The notes: a model not told the origin generated them from the letters alone. A stretch of DNA of 64,000 nt from Gnetum montanum (GCA_015680685.1 MNCI01034978.1:285884-349883); one strand, 5' to 3'; shown: positions 36,827 through 49,413, counted from the stretch's first letter. A program made the numbers and translations.

Positions 36827-39182
36827 ATGTCTCTCTCACAAGACTATGATAACGTGACAACTAGTGAGGTAATTCATTAGAGAACTAATGAAATTTATGA
36901 TGAAGACGAAGTTTGGAGTACTCAATATTATGCAGGAATCTCATATGTTCATGAATACCCCAACGATACTCAAGGACTCTTGTCATCCAACTCAAATAGC
37001 TTTAATGAGGATGGGACATCCCATAGAACAAGGGGGCCCATAAGGCCTAGGATCCTCTTAATGGTTAGCAAGATTACATCAGGGGATGATTGGAAAACTT
37101 ACAAAAGTCATGACAAGTCTTCCAGTTCTTCCTCTTCCTCTACTCCTTCAATGTCTAGTTGTGACATGGATGAATATTCCTCAAGAGGTTAGTGTAGAAA
37201 TAAAAATCAAACCCATAGGCAAAATCAAGAATGCCAACATGAACAAACACAACATCATCCCAACTCACAAACTCACAACCTACTTAGTGATGATGAACCC
37301 CTGCTGGCCACTAAGAGCCTAATGCATATAACAAAGGCTGTCCAAATATCCCGTAGGCATCCTAAAGAGAGTCGTCTACCTAGGCTCGATTTAAACAACT
37401 TTTTCAAGTTTTCAAGAGGCTATGACTTAGATCCGCAACATCATTTATGAGCCTTCTATGATGCCTATGCATGGAACAATATTGATAATGGGTGGCAAAG
37501 ACTTAAGCTCTTCCCTATGACACTTGTCAGCCAACCAAAAGTATGGTATAGGTCATTAAAACCATAATCAATTTACCATTGGCTGACCATGGTATAACTC
37601 TTCAATGAAAAATATCAAACCTATGCAAGAGTGTCTGCTTTGAGGAGACAAATCCAAGAGTGGAAAAAAGGACAACATTAACCCTTAGATATGGCCTTGA
37701 AGAGATATTATTCATTTTTAAACAACTACCCAGGCCATGGGTTCTTCAAGGAAAGGCTAATATATCATATCATGGATGGGCTCTGTAATGAAACAAGGGA
37801 GACCTTAGGGATGTATGCCCTAGGTCAACTATATGAACTATGAATCCATCAATTCCAAGAGCTTATCAAGCGGGTAGCAAAAGAAGAAGGAGAAATAGCC
37901 AAATGGGAGAATGTTGAAAAATCTCAATAGGACCAAAATCTCAAAATAACAACGTCCATGAAGAGGAGAAATCAACTCACCTCACAGAGGTGGAATCATC
38001 TTTGCCAATACTGCAATCACTAGAGGAAATTGAGGCAAAGATCAATAAGATGATGGAATGGGTACATGAAAAATGTGGAGAATATGTCAATGTTATTAGA
38101 GGTGGAACCACACATGATCACTCTGACAACTAGAACAAATAGAGGATGCCAAACTTAGAAATAGGATAGAACACCATTCGTCAATCGAAACGAAGGGTTG
38201 AAGATAATAAGGATAGGGACTCAACTACCAATCGTATCAATGTAATGTTTTCCTGTATGATCATACTAAAGGCCAATGCCCAATCTTGTCACATTTACAT
38301 GAGCATTGGGGAGGAATGCTACATCCATATTTCGTATAGAAGTAACGTGTCCAACTGTAGTGGCAGAACCCCCAGTCGTGGGGGAGGCCACTACCAAACA
38401 GACCATACCCTTCATACCAGTCAAAACCAAGTGCTTATTATGTTCAACATCCTATTTCTCCAACTAGATTAGTGTCCTTTACTTCACCTCATCATTATCA
38501 TTATTCTAAGTACTATCAACCCATGTCCTCTCCCACAAGATCACCACCTCATGTTCCTTACACTTCTCCTTGCCCTCAATATTCTCATCCTTCACCTCCT
38601 TCTACATCGCCACTAGTAGCATTAGAAGGTTTTGCACCATAGCACCAACCCATGAATGTTACTTATGCTACTACTATCAATAGCAATCGAGGGCTTTCAC
38701 AATGTTGAAAGTGTCCTTTCTTTAGGCAAGACCGTAGGAAGAGATAACACAGTTCTGAAACCACTACATCTACCAACTCAGCACAAGCCCAACACTATGA
38801 TGCACCTTCTTCCTCGAGCTCAATGCCTCTTGTTACCTTATCTGAGCCATCAATCAACACTCCAAAAACCATGTGGCCCAATGAACATAACCATGCAGGG
38901 AGACATATCAATCCTTGCATACCATCTTATGGTCACATGTGCTATGGTGGGTCAGCTCCTTATCACATGATCACATCTAATAATCTGCCCCACTATGCCT
39001 ACTTTAATCAAGTGTGTGAACCCTAGTTTGGGTACATTATTTCCACCACATCAAAAGACACCCAGTGGTTTAGATATGACCAAACCCCAATGTTTCCAAT
39101 ATGCATGGATCCAAATTTTTCATTTATTAATTCTAGCCATGCTCAAAGGTTTAGTCATGGGGGATACCCCCCATTCTCATAA
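36827..39182 (+). pseudogene. gag: Element A ORF1: gag-like protein
   Basis: ATG at 36827 (MSLSQDYDNVTTSEV) matches the ORF1 starts of B and E. A Ser-rich stretch lies at 37100-37190. The gag core at about 37380-37580 (HLPRLDLNNFFKFSRGYDLD, LKLFPMTL) has stops at expected Arg/Gln codons. The knuckle at 38241-38279 reads CNVFLYDHTKGQC; its second Cys has become Phe, so zinc binding is lost. The tail ends FSHGGYPPFS at 39182. Relative to B and E the knuckle is the clearest damage. No protease or pol follows. Confidence 0.75.
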
Positions 39183-40520
39183 GAAAAATTAATAAATGTT
39201 GTTCCTTTTCTTTAATTTTACAATTTTTTTGTTTTCCAATTTTTCACAATTCAAATTGTTGTTTTTATCTTTTTTGAGGGCAATCTCATCGGTGACTAAA
39301 ATACTCATGTGACTTATCGGTTGAGGTGTTGTTCTATGCTATCAAGTCTTAGGTGACTAATTATTTGGACAGTGAACCCACAACATCCATATCACCCATT
39401 CTATTAATAAGGGGTTCTACTCTAAGTAAAATGATATTCTTATTATCATTAAAACTTAAAATTAACTTTGTACTCATTATGCCTAGAGCAAAGAATAATG
39501 GACTAAGAAGGGAATGGCTAGGGTGTGACATCAAGGGGACTTGTGGATTCCTTTTGGCGACATCTGTAGGTGCTATCATGTAGCTTGGTTGTACTAAGAT
39601 CCTTGTAGATCTAACGAAAAATGGGAGTAAGAGCTGTGATAAAGGCACTCAAATAAGAAACTCAATGTTGTTATGGGAGGTCCCATTGGAAAGACATGCA
39701 CCCATGCCTGAAGGTTTGCGGCTTCTCCAGATCACTTTTGGAAAAAACAAGGTGCCAAAGCGAAAGAAAAATGTGTCACAAAGGAATTCCAAATCACTGC
39801 TCCCTTGGAAAAAATGCCAAGTGATCGTACGCGTTACTGTCATGGTACTCTTATGGTTGTCCATCATTAGATGAAACAATGTGATGTCACTAATCAGAGG
39901 CATGGACTTGGTCTTGATTTTGGAGTAAAAGGCTAATAATACATTAATCACGCCCCACACTCAAGATTCATTGTGTTTAGGGTAAGTTACCTCATGTCCT
40001 GATCTACAATTTGTTTCACCCCATTTTCCAAGTATTTTTGGACTTGTGTCTTGTATGGCATATGACTCATACCTCATCGCAATGATATTTAACATGTGTG
40101 TGTTTTGTTGCACTGGTATAGGTTACATTTAACCCTTTTAGTGCCTACAGACATTTTAAGGAGTGGTTACATAAGGGCATGATAGGTAGGTACCTACTTT
40201 GGGGAGGACTCACTTGCGTAAATTTTGTAATTTGCACTCATTGCATATCACGACATCATCTTATACCCTCAGAGTACTGCATTGCTAAAGTTATCCTTTC
40301 CTTTATCATCATTTTAATTCAAACATTCTTATGCACCACTACATGTCCTTTTTCCTCACCCCATTCATGAACTTCATTGTAAAATTCCACTTCATTACAC
40401 TCTTGGTGCCTTTAGGTTTACTCAACGTTATCCTAGATCTTTCAAATTTACCTTAAATCCTTCATTTATGGCTTTGGAAATTCGAAAAAATTATCAATTT
40501 TGCCCAAGTGCCCTATTTTG
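39183..40520 (+). other. Spacer between ORF1 and ORF2 of element A
   Basis: Non-coding and shared with B and E in the same relative place. Landmarks: GATCCTTGTAGATCTAACG near 39599, CATGCACCCATGCCTGAAGG near 39695, and GGGGAGGACTCACTTGCG near 40201. Open frames on both strands here are not conserved between copies as protein. Confidence 0.7.
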
Positions 40521-40527
40521 GAAGGGA

Positions 40528-40620
40528 CGCGATATCAAGTACCCAGTATTGGGTCCGATGTGATATCGGGTCCGCGCTAGCACATACACGATATCACATC
40601 TATAAAATATATATATATGG
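40528..40620 (+). promoter_or_regulatory. Internal promoter-like block of element A: GATATC palindromes plus TATA
   Basis: GATATC occurs at 40531-40536, 40562-40567 and 40590-40595, followed at 40601 by TATAAAATATATATATATGG. This copies the architecture of the LTR U3 region but lies 4 kb inside the element, 500 bases before ORF2. A related block occurs at the same place in B and E. Confidence 0.55.

Positions 40621-40621
<1 letters not shown>

Positions 40622-40659
<38 letters not shown>
40622..40659 (+). repeat. Poly-C tract ending in an N
   Basis: 38 consecutive C, then one N. Element E has only GACCCCCCTAC at the corresponding place. The true length is uncertain, as homopolymers of this size are poorly sequenced. 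The poly-Pro and poly-Gly frames across it are artefacts. Confidence 0.9.
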
Positions 40660-40660
40660 N

Positions 40661-41114
40661 TATTCGTGCAAGGGGAGTTGTAATTTTCTTCCACAAAATT
40701 TCATGCTTTGAGCACCTATCATTCAAATATCCATATCTTGCTCATTAACGCTTCGATTCTCATTCTGATTAAACCTACTTAAACCCAGAGTGTTTAACTT
40801 AGTTGTGGGGGAAGGGTATGCTCCAAGCTGCATGTAGTTTTTTTTGAAATTCATCATAAAGGGTAAGTGACCTTAAGAAATGCTAAAAATGTATGCCAAA
40901 GTAATTTTATTTCAACACCCAAATCATAAAAATTATTCTTTTTGAGTCACCTTATCAAATTAGGCCCAATATCAAAACTTTTAGGGGAACTTTTATGAAG
41001 ATTTCTAACTCTGAATCACACTAGGCAAGAAGTGAATCTAGTAAAGGCAAGAAGTAAGGTATAAATCAAATTTTGTAAATGGCCTTACTAATCATTGGTT
41101 TCGTGTGATTGTAG
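40661..41114 (+). other. Leader of ORF2 in element A, ending in an acceptor-like site
   Basis: No coding signal. It ends TTTCGTGTGATTGTAG, then TTGGCCCCTAAA. B and E have TGTGATTGCAG followed by ATGGCCCC, so this looks like a conserved intron 3' splice site, here with the ATG mutated to TTG. Confidence 0.5.
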
Positions 41115-43637
41115 TTGGCCCCTAAATAAGGATGATAAGGAGGACCCTCTCAGGGTGCACCCAAATGGCCAAGGAGAGGTAGAGACTAAGAACCTCCCAA
41201 AGAACATGCAAAGTAAGAGGCACAATCATTTAGCATTCATCAAGAACATCCTATCAGTACACAATTTGAGCATGTCGAAGGTGGAGAAGGCAAGGCACCA
41301 AAACAAGAGCAACATTTCACATTGTCTCTAGAATGTGTTTAGGAAATTCGAGAAAGGTCCACGTTAGCAGTAGTGATTGTGGAACTCAATTTTGGACATT
41401 TTACTAAATTTTCCCCTAAAGATGTCAGAGATCAACTTAAAGGGTCTCCACTGTGGTCGATTCTCTCAGAAAGTGGTGATTGGTACCTGGGGGAGACATA
41501 CAAATTTTGGCATAACAAGGAAAAAGGAACCACCATTGATATTGGTGGAATTTTTGTCGATTTCTCTGCTAAGGCCATTTTGGAAGTTCTAAACCTTTCG
41601 AATACATGGCCCAAAGTTGATCACTTGTCCACTTGCTCTGATGCTGATGCATGGAAGATATGGTTAAAAAGGGCATATGACAAGGAAGATAAAACATATG
41701 AAGAGCTCACACTTGAAGAGAGGATCTATTTTAAAATTGGCACATATCACATTTTNCAGCACCAAGGAAAGATGCTGGTGAGACACTGGAGCCTGAGCAA
41801 GAATAGATGGTTGGTAACACTACACCTCAAACTGCAAGGCCTAGCCAACCTTTGGATACAAGGCCTAGTCAACAATAGGAAGTGAGGCATAGTACATAAC
41901 CCATAGGCTAGTAAGACCAACCACCACTGCCATCGCAGGACTATCGACCATCGATGAGCCACCTTTGGGCCATCACTGAAATGGTCAGCTGGGAAAGCCA
42001 TGATGAGGAAAACCTCTTCAAGATCATTGATGACACTATACAACCTACAATCTCAATTGATCATCCAAATAGGAGGAGGGGAATCACACTGGTCACAACA
42101 GATCTCTGGAAATGGTGCATCTTTTCAAGTGTAATTAGAAACTAGTGAAGGTGCCACAGTGGTGGTTATGCAACACCAGGATGCAGCAGGAGCAGCAAAA
42201 GTGATCGTAGACCACATCAAAGAATCATTCAATGTCCCTGTTGTACCACCAGCAAATTTCTTAGCAGCACGCGATGCTCAAACCTTGGTCTGTCCCTCAA
42301 TGACTTCTGCAAATCATGAGGATGTTTTGGATCGGTTGTTGCAGATAGGACAAGTGATGACATCCTTGTTTGACATCCCTCAAGATGTCACAGCAACATA
42401 GTTAGACCTCATCCTTACAAAAGGAAAGTTGATCATGGTAGAGGTTAGGGCTAAACATGCAGAGGAGGAGTTGAAAAGACTCTAAGAGAAGCTCATTGCC
42501 CTGCAAGCTACATAGTAGGATCCATCCTAATTCATCCGTGCAAACTAGCTAGAGTTATTTAAGATGGAGCAGCTAAATGAACTATTAGAAGAGAATAAAA
42601 GAGTGGCAAGGGAAAAGAAGAAGGCTAATTGGGATACTTCAAAGGCACAAACTCAAACATATGCACATGCAAAAGCACTCAAAGCCTTACAAGAAGAAAA
42701 TAAACAACTTTCCACCAAAAATATCTGGTTGACCATAATAGAAAAATAGAAGAATGTTCTCGAGGAAAATTTTTAACAAATGTAAGAATAATTAATAAGG
42801 ATCAACTAGGACATGAATCACTTAGCCAGAGAAAATAGAACCCTCTCAATGAAGGAGGTACGTGTATTTCATCAGAAGATGGCCATCGAAGTAAGCACAT
42901 GGTAGAATGAGGCTAAGAAACATGAGAAACTAAAAGAGCATTTCAAAGATCAGGTGGGGATGTATAAGCAGATTATTGAAAAATAAATACATATGTCCAA
43001 AGCCCACATCAACACTCTTAGTGCCCAAAACGCTAACTAGCAGGCCATATTGGATACTTATGCTTTCACCCACCAAGTAGAACTAAAGAGCCAAGACCTG
43101 CAGATACAAGATCTCACTGAGTACATGGAGTTGGCAAACCTGCGGTATGCCAACTTGGCCATGTTGACAACAGGACACCCAAGGATTGAATTGGAGCAAC
43201 AGGTAGCAACCACTTATGCTAAGTATGAAGCAGAATTTGCTGAACACAAGAAGACACTGCAGAGATTAGAGGTAGTAAATTCTGAATTAGTGGTGGTCAA
43301 GAGCAGCTACCAAGGACAAAAAGATGTTGTGGTGGATTTGGCTTGATGGCTCATGAACTACCAAGAATGAAAAGACAAAGCTAGAGCCTATGAAGAGGAA
43401 TGACGATTGTTTGCAGCTTGATACGTTAAGGCCAATCAAATGTTTCCACAACTACCGTTCCCATGGGAGATGCCAACTCCGTCAAATATTAGAACATCAG
43501 CATGGATGGCACAAGATCCCTAGATCGAAGAAGAAAAGCTTCAAGTGCTCCTCCAGAGACATCCACTTACAAAACCTGGAGAACAAGATAAAGGAAAGAG
43601 GCCCATGGAGGAACTGCCACCACCAGGAACCACATGA
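41115..43637 (+). pseudogene. Element A ORF2: Transposase_32-like domain plus coiled coils
   Basis: The frame begins at 41115 with TTGGCCCC (ATG in B and E). The open frame 41373-41885 carries FGHFTKFSPKDVRDQLKG, FVDFSAKAILEVLNL and TLEERIYFKIGTYHI, the first half of the Transposase_32/PF20167-like region. The second half is missing, replaced by a junction near the N at 41756. The conserved block HEDVLDRLLQIGQVMTSLF lies at 42315-42374. Coiled-coil heptads follow: MEQLNELLEENKRVAREKKK at 42564, TEYMELANLRYANLAML at 43117-43167. It ends GTT-stop at 43637. No catalytic residues or RT motifs are visible. It takes the place of pol upstream of the polypurine tract. Function unknown. Confidence 0.72.
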
Positions 43638-43822
43638 GTTCCAACAATTTTATCTTTTGTAATTTTTTGTTTATGTCCCAATTTTATTTTGCTTAATTCC
43701 ACACTCATGAGTAATTCCTAATTAGTCAATAATCCCATACCTATCCACTATGTAATCAATTAAACTCGTTCTCATTTTGATTGTTTGACTCAAGGATGAG
43801 TTGTTATTCAGTCATGGGGGTA

Positions 43823-44686
43823 TGATAAATCATGGTTTGCCAGGCCTCGATATCGAATCCTTGATATTGGGTATGCGATATCATAGCTTGGATAATGATA
43901 TCGAATACATGATATCATGATTCCTATGTGGGCCTATAAATATAGCATCCAGGTGCACGGGAAGGGAATAAGTTGGTAAGTCTTAAGGTAGAGTCATTTT
44001 GTCAGTTTTCAATTAGTTTTCAGTTCTTTCCAATGTGCATGCCCACAGTGTGATGATTGTAATTGTACGGAGCCTTTGTTCGGGTGTGACGTACTTGGAC
44101 ATGCACATAGTCGGCAATAAAGATCAAGATTACACCATCATTGCAACATTCACTTAGTCTTTAATTGTTTAATTGTTAATTATCATTTATTATTTTCTTA
44201 GTTAATATTTCTTTTATCGTTGTTTACTATTTTTTTCATTAAATGTGAAATTAGTACATCTTAATCATGAACATTTAAGTGTGACTACTTGGTACCCCAG
44301 TAGCATATCTAGTAGTGCTTTGAGTAATGTATGCTTGGTAATCCCAGAAGTAGTCCATGAAGTCCAAGATGCATATGAATGATTAAGGGTAGATGCTCAT
44401 CGCACTTAGGCTAGTTTAGGTTTTATTTTCCATTGTCTATTAGTTTAATCAAGATTATTTTTCATTATCTTTAGGAGTAGCCTAGTGTTAGGAATCACAT
44501 CATACACCTCATGCTAGACTAAACCATACATGAAAAAGCAAATACTAGTCCAAGTGGGAAGACAGCGAATTGTGATCAACGTATAACGATCTAGGTGCCA
44601 CAACTAGTCCATCTACGAAGCTCAACTAGATCATGTGTACACACATATTCGTATGGTTGAGCATAGGGGTACCTTGTCGCTCATCA
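43823..44686 (+). repeat. Element A 3' LTR
   Basis: 864 bp from TGATAAATCATGG to TCGCTCATCA. Polypurine tract GTCATGGGGGTA precedes it (43811-43822); GTTAT follows at 44687-44691. GATATC palindromes lie at about 43850-43920, with the TATA-like CCTATAAATATAG near 43934. Confidence 0.92.
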
Positions 44687-44691
44687 GTTAT

Positions 44692-45679
44692 GTTGCCCCC
44701 TTTGTTATACAACAATTTTAGTCATCACCCCCATTATGAAATTCATCAAAAACCCAACAATTACATGCTCTTAATAGTAGTAATGATATTTTTCAAAATA
44801 AAGCATTCCTAAAGAAGGAAATTGTGTGTGCAAAATAATTTTCTTGATGATTATCTTCAATTTATTTGTCACCACCTTGGTAATAATCTTGGAATAAATA
44901 AAAATGCAATAGGTTTCCAACTAGTCATAAGGTAATAAGGTAATAACACTTATCTTAGAAAGAATCTTGATAACTCCCACATTCCATTGTCCAAGGTATT
45001 TAGGGAACAAAACATGTTAATACTAGTCATAGAAATCAAATTTAATTTTCCTCCACATTTATTTGAAAACATTAATAATTAGGTTATCAATTTTAGGGGT
45101 TGTACCATTTTATATAGAGAAAAGGGCTTTTTAAAAATCCATGAGAGACAAAAATTGAGTTTATATGATTGGTAAATAAAGAAAAGTTGAAAAGAAATTT
45201 AGAATTTGTAATGTGGCTATGCTATTACGTTTTCTGTAGTTGAAAAGATCTTTGTAAAATTGTTGAAAGCATTCACGAATATAACTTAGACTAATGATTA
45301 AGTTATTATGCATCAAAATGGTACAAATATAGCTATAAGATCACTTGAATTTTAGAGCATGAGCTATAGCTTAGCTGGTTGGCTCACATGCAAAATAGAA
45401 AAAAGAAAAACACCAACAAAAACTTCCAAATGCTTAAAAATATCTATAGAAACCTTAACTTTAGTTTTAACTAAACTCAATCCAGCTCTACGTTAAACTT
45501 CTTTGACATGATAAACTTCAAACTATCTAAGTTGGTCATAGAGGTTTGAAATGATGGTATAAGTTTCATTATTGAAACATTAGAAATGTGATAGATGTTT
45601 ATGATCAACCATGATAAACTCAAGTTGGGCCTTCTTTTGAAAAATATTATTCTTGAATTTAGAGCAAATATATTTAATG
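44692..45679. other. Old A+T-rich spacer between elements A and E
   Basis: Background sequence, contiguous with 18352 before A inserted. No gene is seen. A tRNA box-A-like string lies at 45366-45385 but has no box B. Confidence 0.5.
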
Positions 45680-45684
45680 GTAGT

Positions 45685-46476
45685 TGATGAGTGGCGAGGT
45701 ACCCCTACACTCAACCATATGAATACGAGCGTTACACGCGCGATCCGGTCAAACTCCGCAGATGGACTAGCTGTGGCATCTAGACAGTTAGCCTTAGGTT
45801 GCAGTTCACTGTCTTCCCACCTGGACTAGTGTTAATTTTGTCATGTATGGTTTAGTCTAGAGTGAGGTGTATGATGTGTTTCTATGCTAATGCTACTCCT
45901 GAAGGAAATGGAAGATAATATTAACTAAGCTAAGAGAGAAGGGCGAGAGAGAATCTAAGCTAGCCTAAGTGCGATGAGCATCCATTCCTCGATCATCCAT
46001 ACAAATCTTGGACTTTGTGCACAACTACAATTGGGATTACCAAGTGTAGATCCTAGGTATGCTACTGAGTTACCAAGTAGTCATACTTAAATGCTCGTAA
46101 TCAAGTCATACTCATTCCTCATTTAATAGGAGTTTAGGGTAAGAAGGTATTAACTAAGAAAGTAGTAAATAAAAATTAATTAAATAATTAAGCTAAGTGA
46201 ATGTTGTAATGATGAAGTAATATTGATCTTTATTTCTGGTCATGTGCGTGTCCAAGTACATCACACTCAAATAAATAATGTTGTACAATTACAATCACCA
46301 CACTACGTGCATACACTGGGAGAGAAGGGTTGAGAAAAAGGACTACTAAAACTTAACACTTAAACTAAAAATTCAAAAACTTCCTCCCGGAACTGTCTAC
46401 CTCTTATTTATAGATGAGGAGACAGGCTGTGATATCACATACACGATATCACAGTTGCCTAAATGATGACTCATCA
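45685..46476 (-). repeat. Element E 3' LTR
   Basis: 792 bp, plus-strand TGATGAGTGGCGAGG to GATGACTCATCA. TACCCCCATGACTGAATG at 46477 is the reversed polypurine tract. The promoter cluster (GATATC twice near 46431-46450) lies beside CTCTTATTTATAGATG. It is very similar to the 5' copy. Confidence 0.93.
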
Positions 46477-46641
46477 TACCCCCATGACTGAATGAAGACT
46501 CGTCCTCGAGTTACAGTGATTACACAGTGGATAGGTATGGGATTATTGGATGGTGAAAATGGGTTTACACTGTAGTGAGGGATGAAAACAAAATTGAGAT
46601 ACAACAAAAAGAAAATTCTATAGCTACAAAATTAGTGGAAC

Positions 46642-49413
46642 TCATGTAGTTCCTAGTGGCAGTGGCTCCTCCATTGGTGCTTTCCCTTTGTCTTGTGCTC
46701 CAGGTTTTGAGGCTTGATGGCATTGAAGTATGGCCTAGAGTTTCTCCTCTTCGGTCCGAGATCTTGTGCCATCCATGCTAATGTTCCAATGTTTGATGGA
46801 GTCAGCACCTCCCATGGATAGGGTAGTTGCAGAAACATTTAATTGGCCTTGACATACCAAGCCACGAATACCTATCGTTCCTCCTCGTAGGCTCTGGCTT
46901 TGTCTTTGTATTCTTGGAAATCCACAACCTGTCAAGACAAATCTTTTACGACACCTTTTTGTCCTTGGTAGCTTGCCTTCACCACCTCAAGTTTAGAACT
47001 TGCAATCTCTAACTTTTGCAATATCTTCTTATGCTCTGCAAGCTTTGTTTCATATTTGATGTAGGTGGTAGCTACCTGTTGCTTGAGCTCTATTCTCAAG
47101 TACCCTACTATTAACATGGCAAGGTTGGCATACCACAAGTTTGCCAACTCCATGTATTCTGTAAGATCTTGGGTCTGCACGTCCCAGTTCTTAACTTCTG
47201 CCTGGTGGGCAAAAGTATATGTGTCCAATATGGCCCACCAGTCAGTGTGTTAAGCACTGATAGCATTGATGTGGGCCTTGGCCATATGAATCTCCTTCTT
47301 AAGGATCTGTTTGTACATCCCCACCTGGTCTTGGAAGTGCTCCTTTAGCTTTTCATGCCGTTTAGCTTCATTTTGCCATGCACTTATTTCGATAGCTATC
47401 TTTTGACGGATTGCATGTACCTCCTTCATTGAGAGGGTTCAGTTCTCCTTGGCTAAATGGCTCATGTCTTGGTTGACCCAGATTATTCTCGCAACTGATG
47501 AAAGTGTTCCTTGAGAATATTCTTTTGATTTTCCACAGAGGTCAATCAAAGGTTGTCAGCAACAAGCTGCTTGTTTTCCTCTTGTAAGGCTTTGAGTGCC
47601 TTAATATGCGCATGAGTTTGCGTCTGTGCTATAGAGGCATCCCAAATAGCCTTCTCTTTTTCTTCTGCCACCTTCTTATTCTCCATTAGTAGTTTGGTTA
47701 GTTACTCAGTTTTGAAATTATATAGCTGGTCTGCAGGAACAAATTGCAAAGGGTCTCGTTGTGCTACTTGTAGGGCCACGAGCTGCTCTTGTAATTTCTG
47801 CACCTCTGCTTTAGCATGCTCGGCCCTCACTTCTGTTAAGACCAACTTCCCCTTAGTGGAAATGAGGTCTATTGAATTGCTGTAACATCTTGAGGGATGT
47901 CAAATAGAGATGTCATTATTTGTCCTATTTGTAGTAATCGATCAAGCACATCCTCATGTTCCGCAGGAGTCATTGAGGTTTCGACCAAAGTTTGAGTATC
48001 CTGTGCTCCCATGAGATTTTCCAGTGGTACAACAAGTACGTTGAACAATTCTTTAATGTGGTTTGCGACCACTTCTGCAGCTCTTGCGGCATCTTGGTGT
48101 TGCATGACCATCATAGTGGCCCCTTCACCAGTTTCTGATTGCACTTGGAAAGATGCTGCATTTCCTAAGATCTGTTGTGACTAAGTACTTTCCTCTCCTC
48201 TTGTATGAATAGACACTTCACCCCTTGTACAATCCAAAGAAATTGTGGGCTATATGACATCATCAATGACGCAGAAGAGATTTGCGTCATCACAACTTCC
48301 CCAATTGACCATCTCAGCAATGGCCCTGAGATGGCTCATTGATGATTTGTAGTCTTGCGGTGGCAGTGGTTACACCTGGCCCATGCTAGGCCATGCTTCC
48401 TATTGTTGGTTGGGTCATATACTTGAAAGTTTGCTAGGTCTTACAAGTTGAGTTGTAGTTGGTCTAGCCGTCTGTTCTTCCTCTTGTTCTGGTCCCAGCG
48501 TCTCACCAGTGATTTTCCTTGCAGTTGGTGGCTTTAACAGTTCAGCATATGAAGCATTTTGGGCTTTTCGAAGGACATCATTAGTGTACCTCCTGATACC
48601 AGCACGTCGGCACAACTTCTTGATAAGAAAAGGAAAGGGTAAGGCAAGCTTTCCTGTCTTCCGTTCCTCGAACTGCCTCAAGATCTCTGTAAGGTATATA
48701 TAAGGTAGGTTAGCGTTAACCTTTCCCATTAGCACTACACATCCTCTTACCACATATGTTGAGATTCTTTTTAAGCCCTTCGTGGGGAAGAGGTGATACG
48801 TTTCAATTTTGAAGTATATCCTCTCTTCCGTCATCAACTCTCCAAATGTCTTATCTCTACCATATGCCCTTTCTAACCAAAATCGTCGCACATTAGGGTT
48901 TGATTGAGTAAATAACTGAGCAACCTGGAGCGCTATATTTGGAATGTTTAATACCTCCGAAATGGCTTGTGTGGAGAAATTGACTATCACACCACAAATA
49001 TTAACAGTGGTGCCTTGTTCTCTATTGTGCCAGAATTGGTACGTCTCCCCTAGGTACTAGGCACCGCTTTTCGAGAGGGTAGGCCATAAGGGAGACCCTT
49101 TGAGGTGATCCCTAACAGCCTCAGGAGAAGATTCAAAATTTAATTCCACAATCACCGCAGTGAATGTGGACCTTTCGTGTATCACCTAAACACAATCCTG
49201 GGGCAACGTGAGATGTTGTCCCTGTTCAGGTGCTGCAGCAGCCCCTCCTTCTGCCTACCCGAACTGTAAGGTAGGAGGCTCCTATTGATGAATGCTAAAT
49301 GATTGTTCCTCCTGTTCTGCATGTTTTCTGGCAGGATCTTTTCTTCCTCCTCTCCTAGGTCATTTACTTCCACCTTGAGCAAGACCTTCCTGTTGTCCAT
49401 GTTTCGGGGCCAT
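46642..49413 (-). pseudogene. Element E ORF2: Transposase_32-like domain plus coiled coils (best copy)
   Basis: It starts ATGGCCCCGAAACATGG at 49413 after TGTGATTGCAG and would encode about 920 residues. The longest open piece, 191 codons at 48990-48415, begins near residue 142. It reads FSTQAISEVLNIPN, EERIYFKIETYHLFPTKGL, VVLMGKVNANL and LPFPFLIKKLCRRAGIRRY, matching the N-terminal, PT.H and LCRRAG parts of the plant transposon-protein family I recall as Transposase_32 (PF20167). The block HEDVLDRLLQIGQIMTSLF is at 48144-47869, then coiled coil (TEYMELANLWYANLAML near 47170) to a stop at 46642. A few stops and shifts break it. No known enzymatic motif is seen. It might be a structural or DNA-binding accessory protein, but that is a guess. 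Confidence 0.78.

Larger units (their letters stand above)
18358..44686 (+). mobile_element. Element A: non-autonomous LTR retrotransposon, GTTAT target duplication
   Basis: Element A begins TGATGAATCG at 18358 and ends GCTCATCA at 44686, with GTTAT at both flanks (18353-18357 and 44687-44691). Its own sequence is 18358-18757 plus 36228-44686, because minus-strand element B is inserted in the 5' LTR. Without B it is about 8.9 kb: LTR, primer site, ORF1 (gag-like), spacer with internal promoter-like block, ORF2 (Transposase_32-like plus coiled coil), polypurine tract, LTR. No RT or integrase is present. The two halves of the 5' LTR add up to 861 bases after removing one copy of the B duplication; the 3' LTR is 864. 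Confidence 0.88.

Noticed and set aside
40494-40711. Poly-Pro and poly-Gly frames on both strands
   Set aside because: Produced by the poly-C homopolymer; no conservation in B or E.
45366-45385. TAGCTTAGCTGGTTGGCTC, similar to a tRNA box A, possible SINE or tRNA
   Set aside because: No box B (GGTTCGA..CC) at a suitable distance, no acceptor-stem pairing and no poly-A or duplication.
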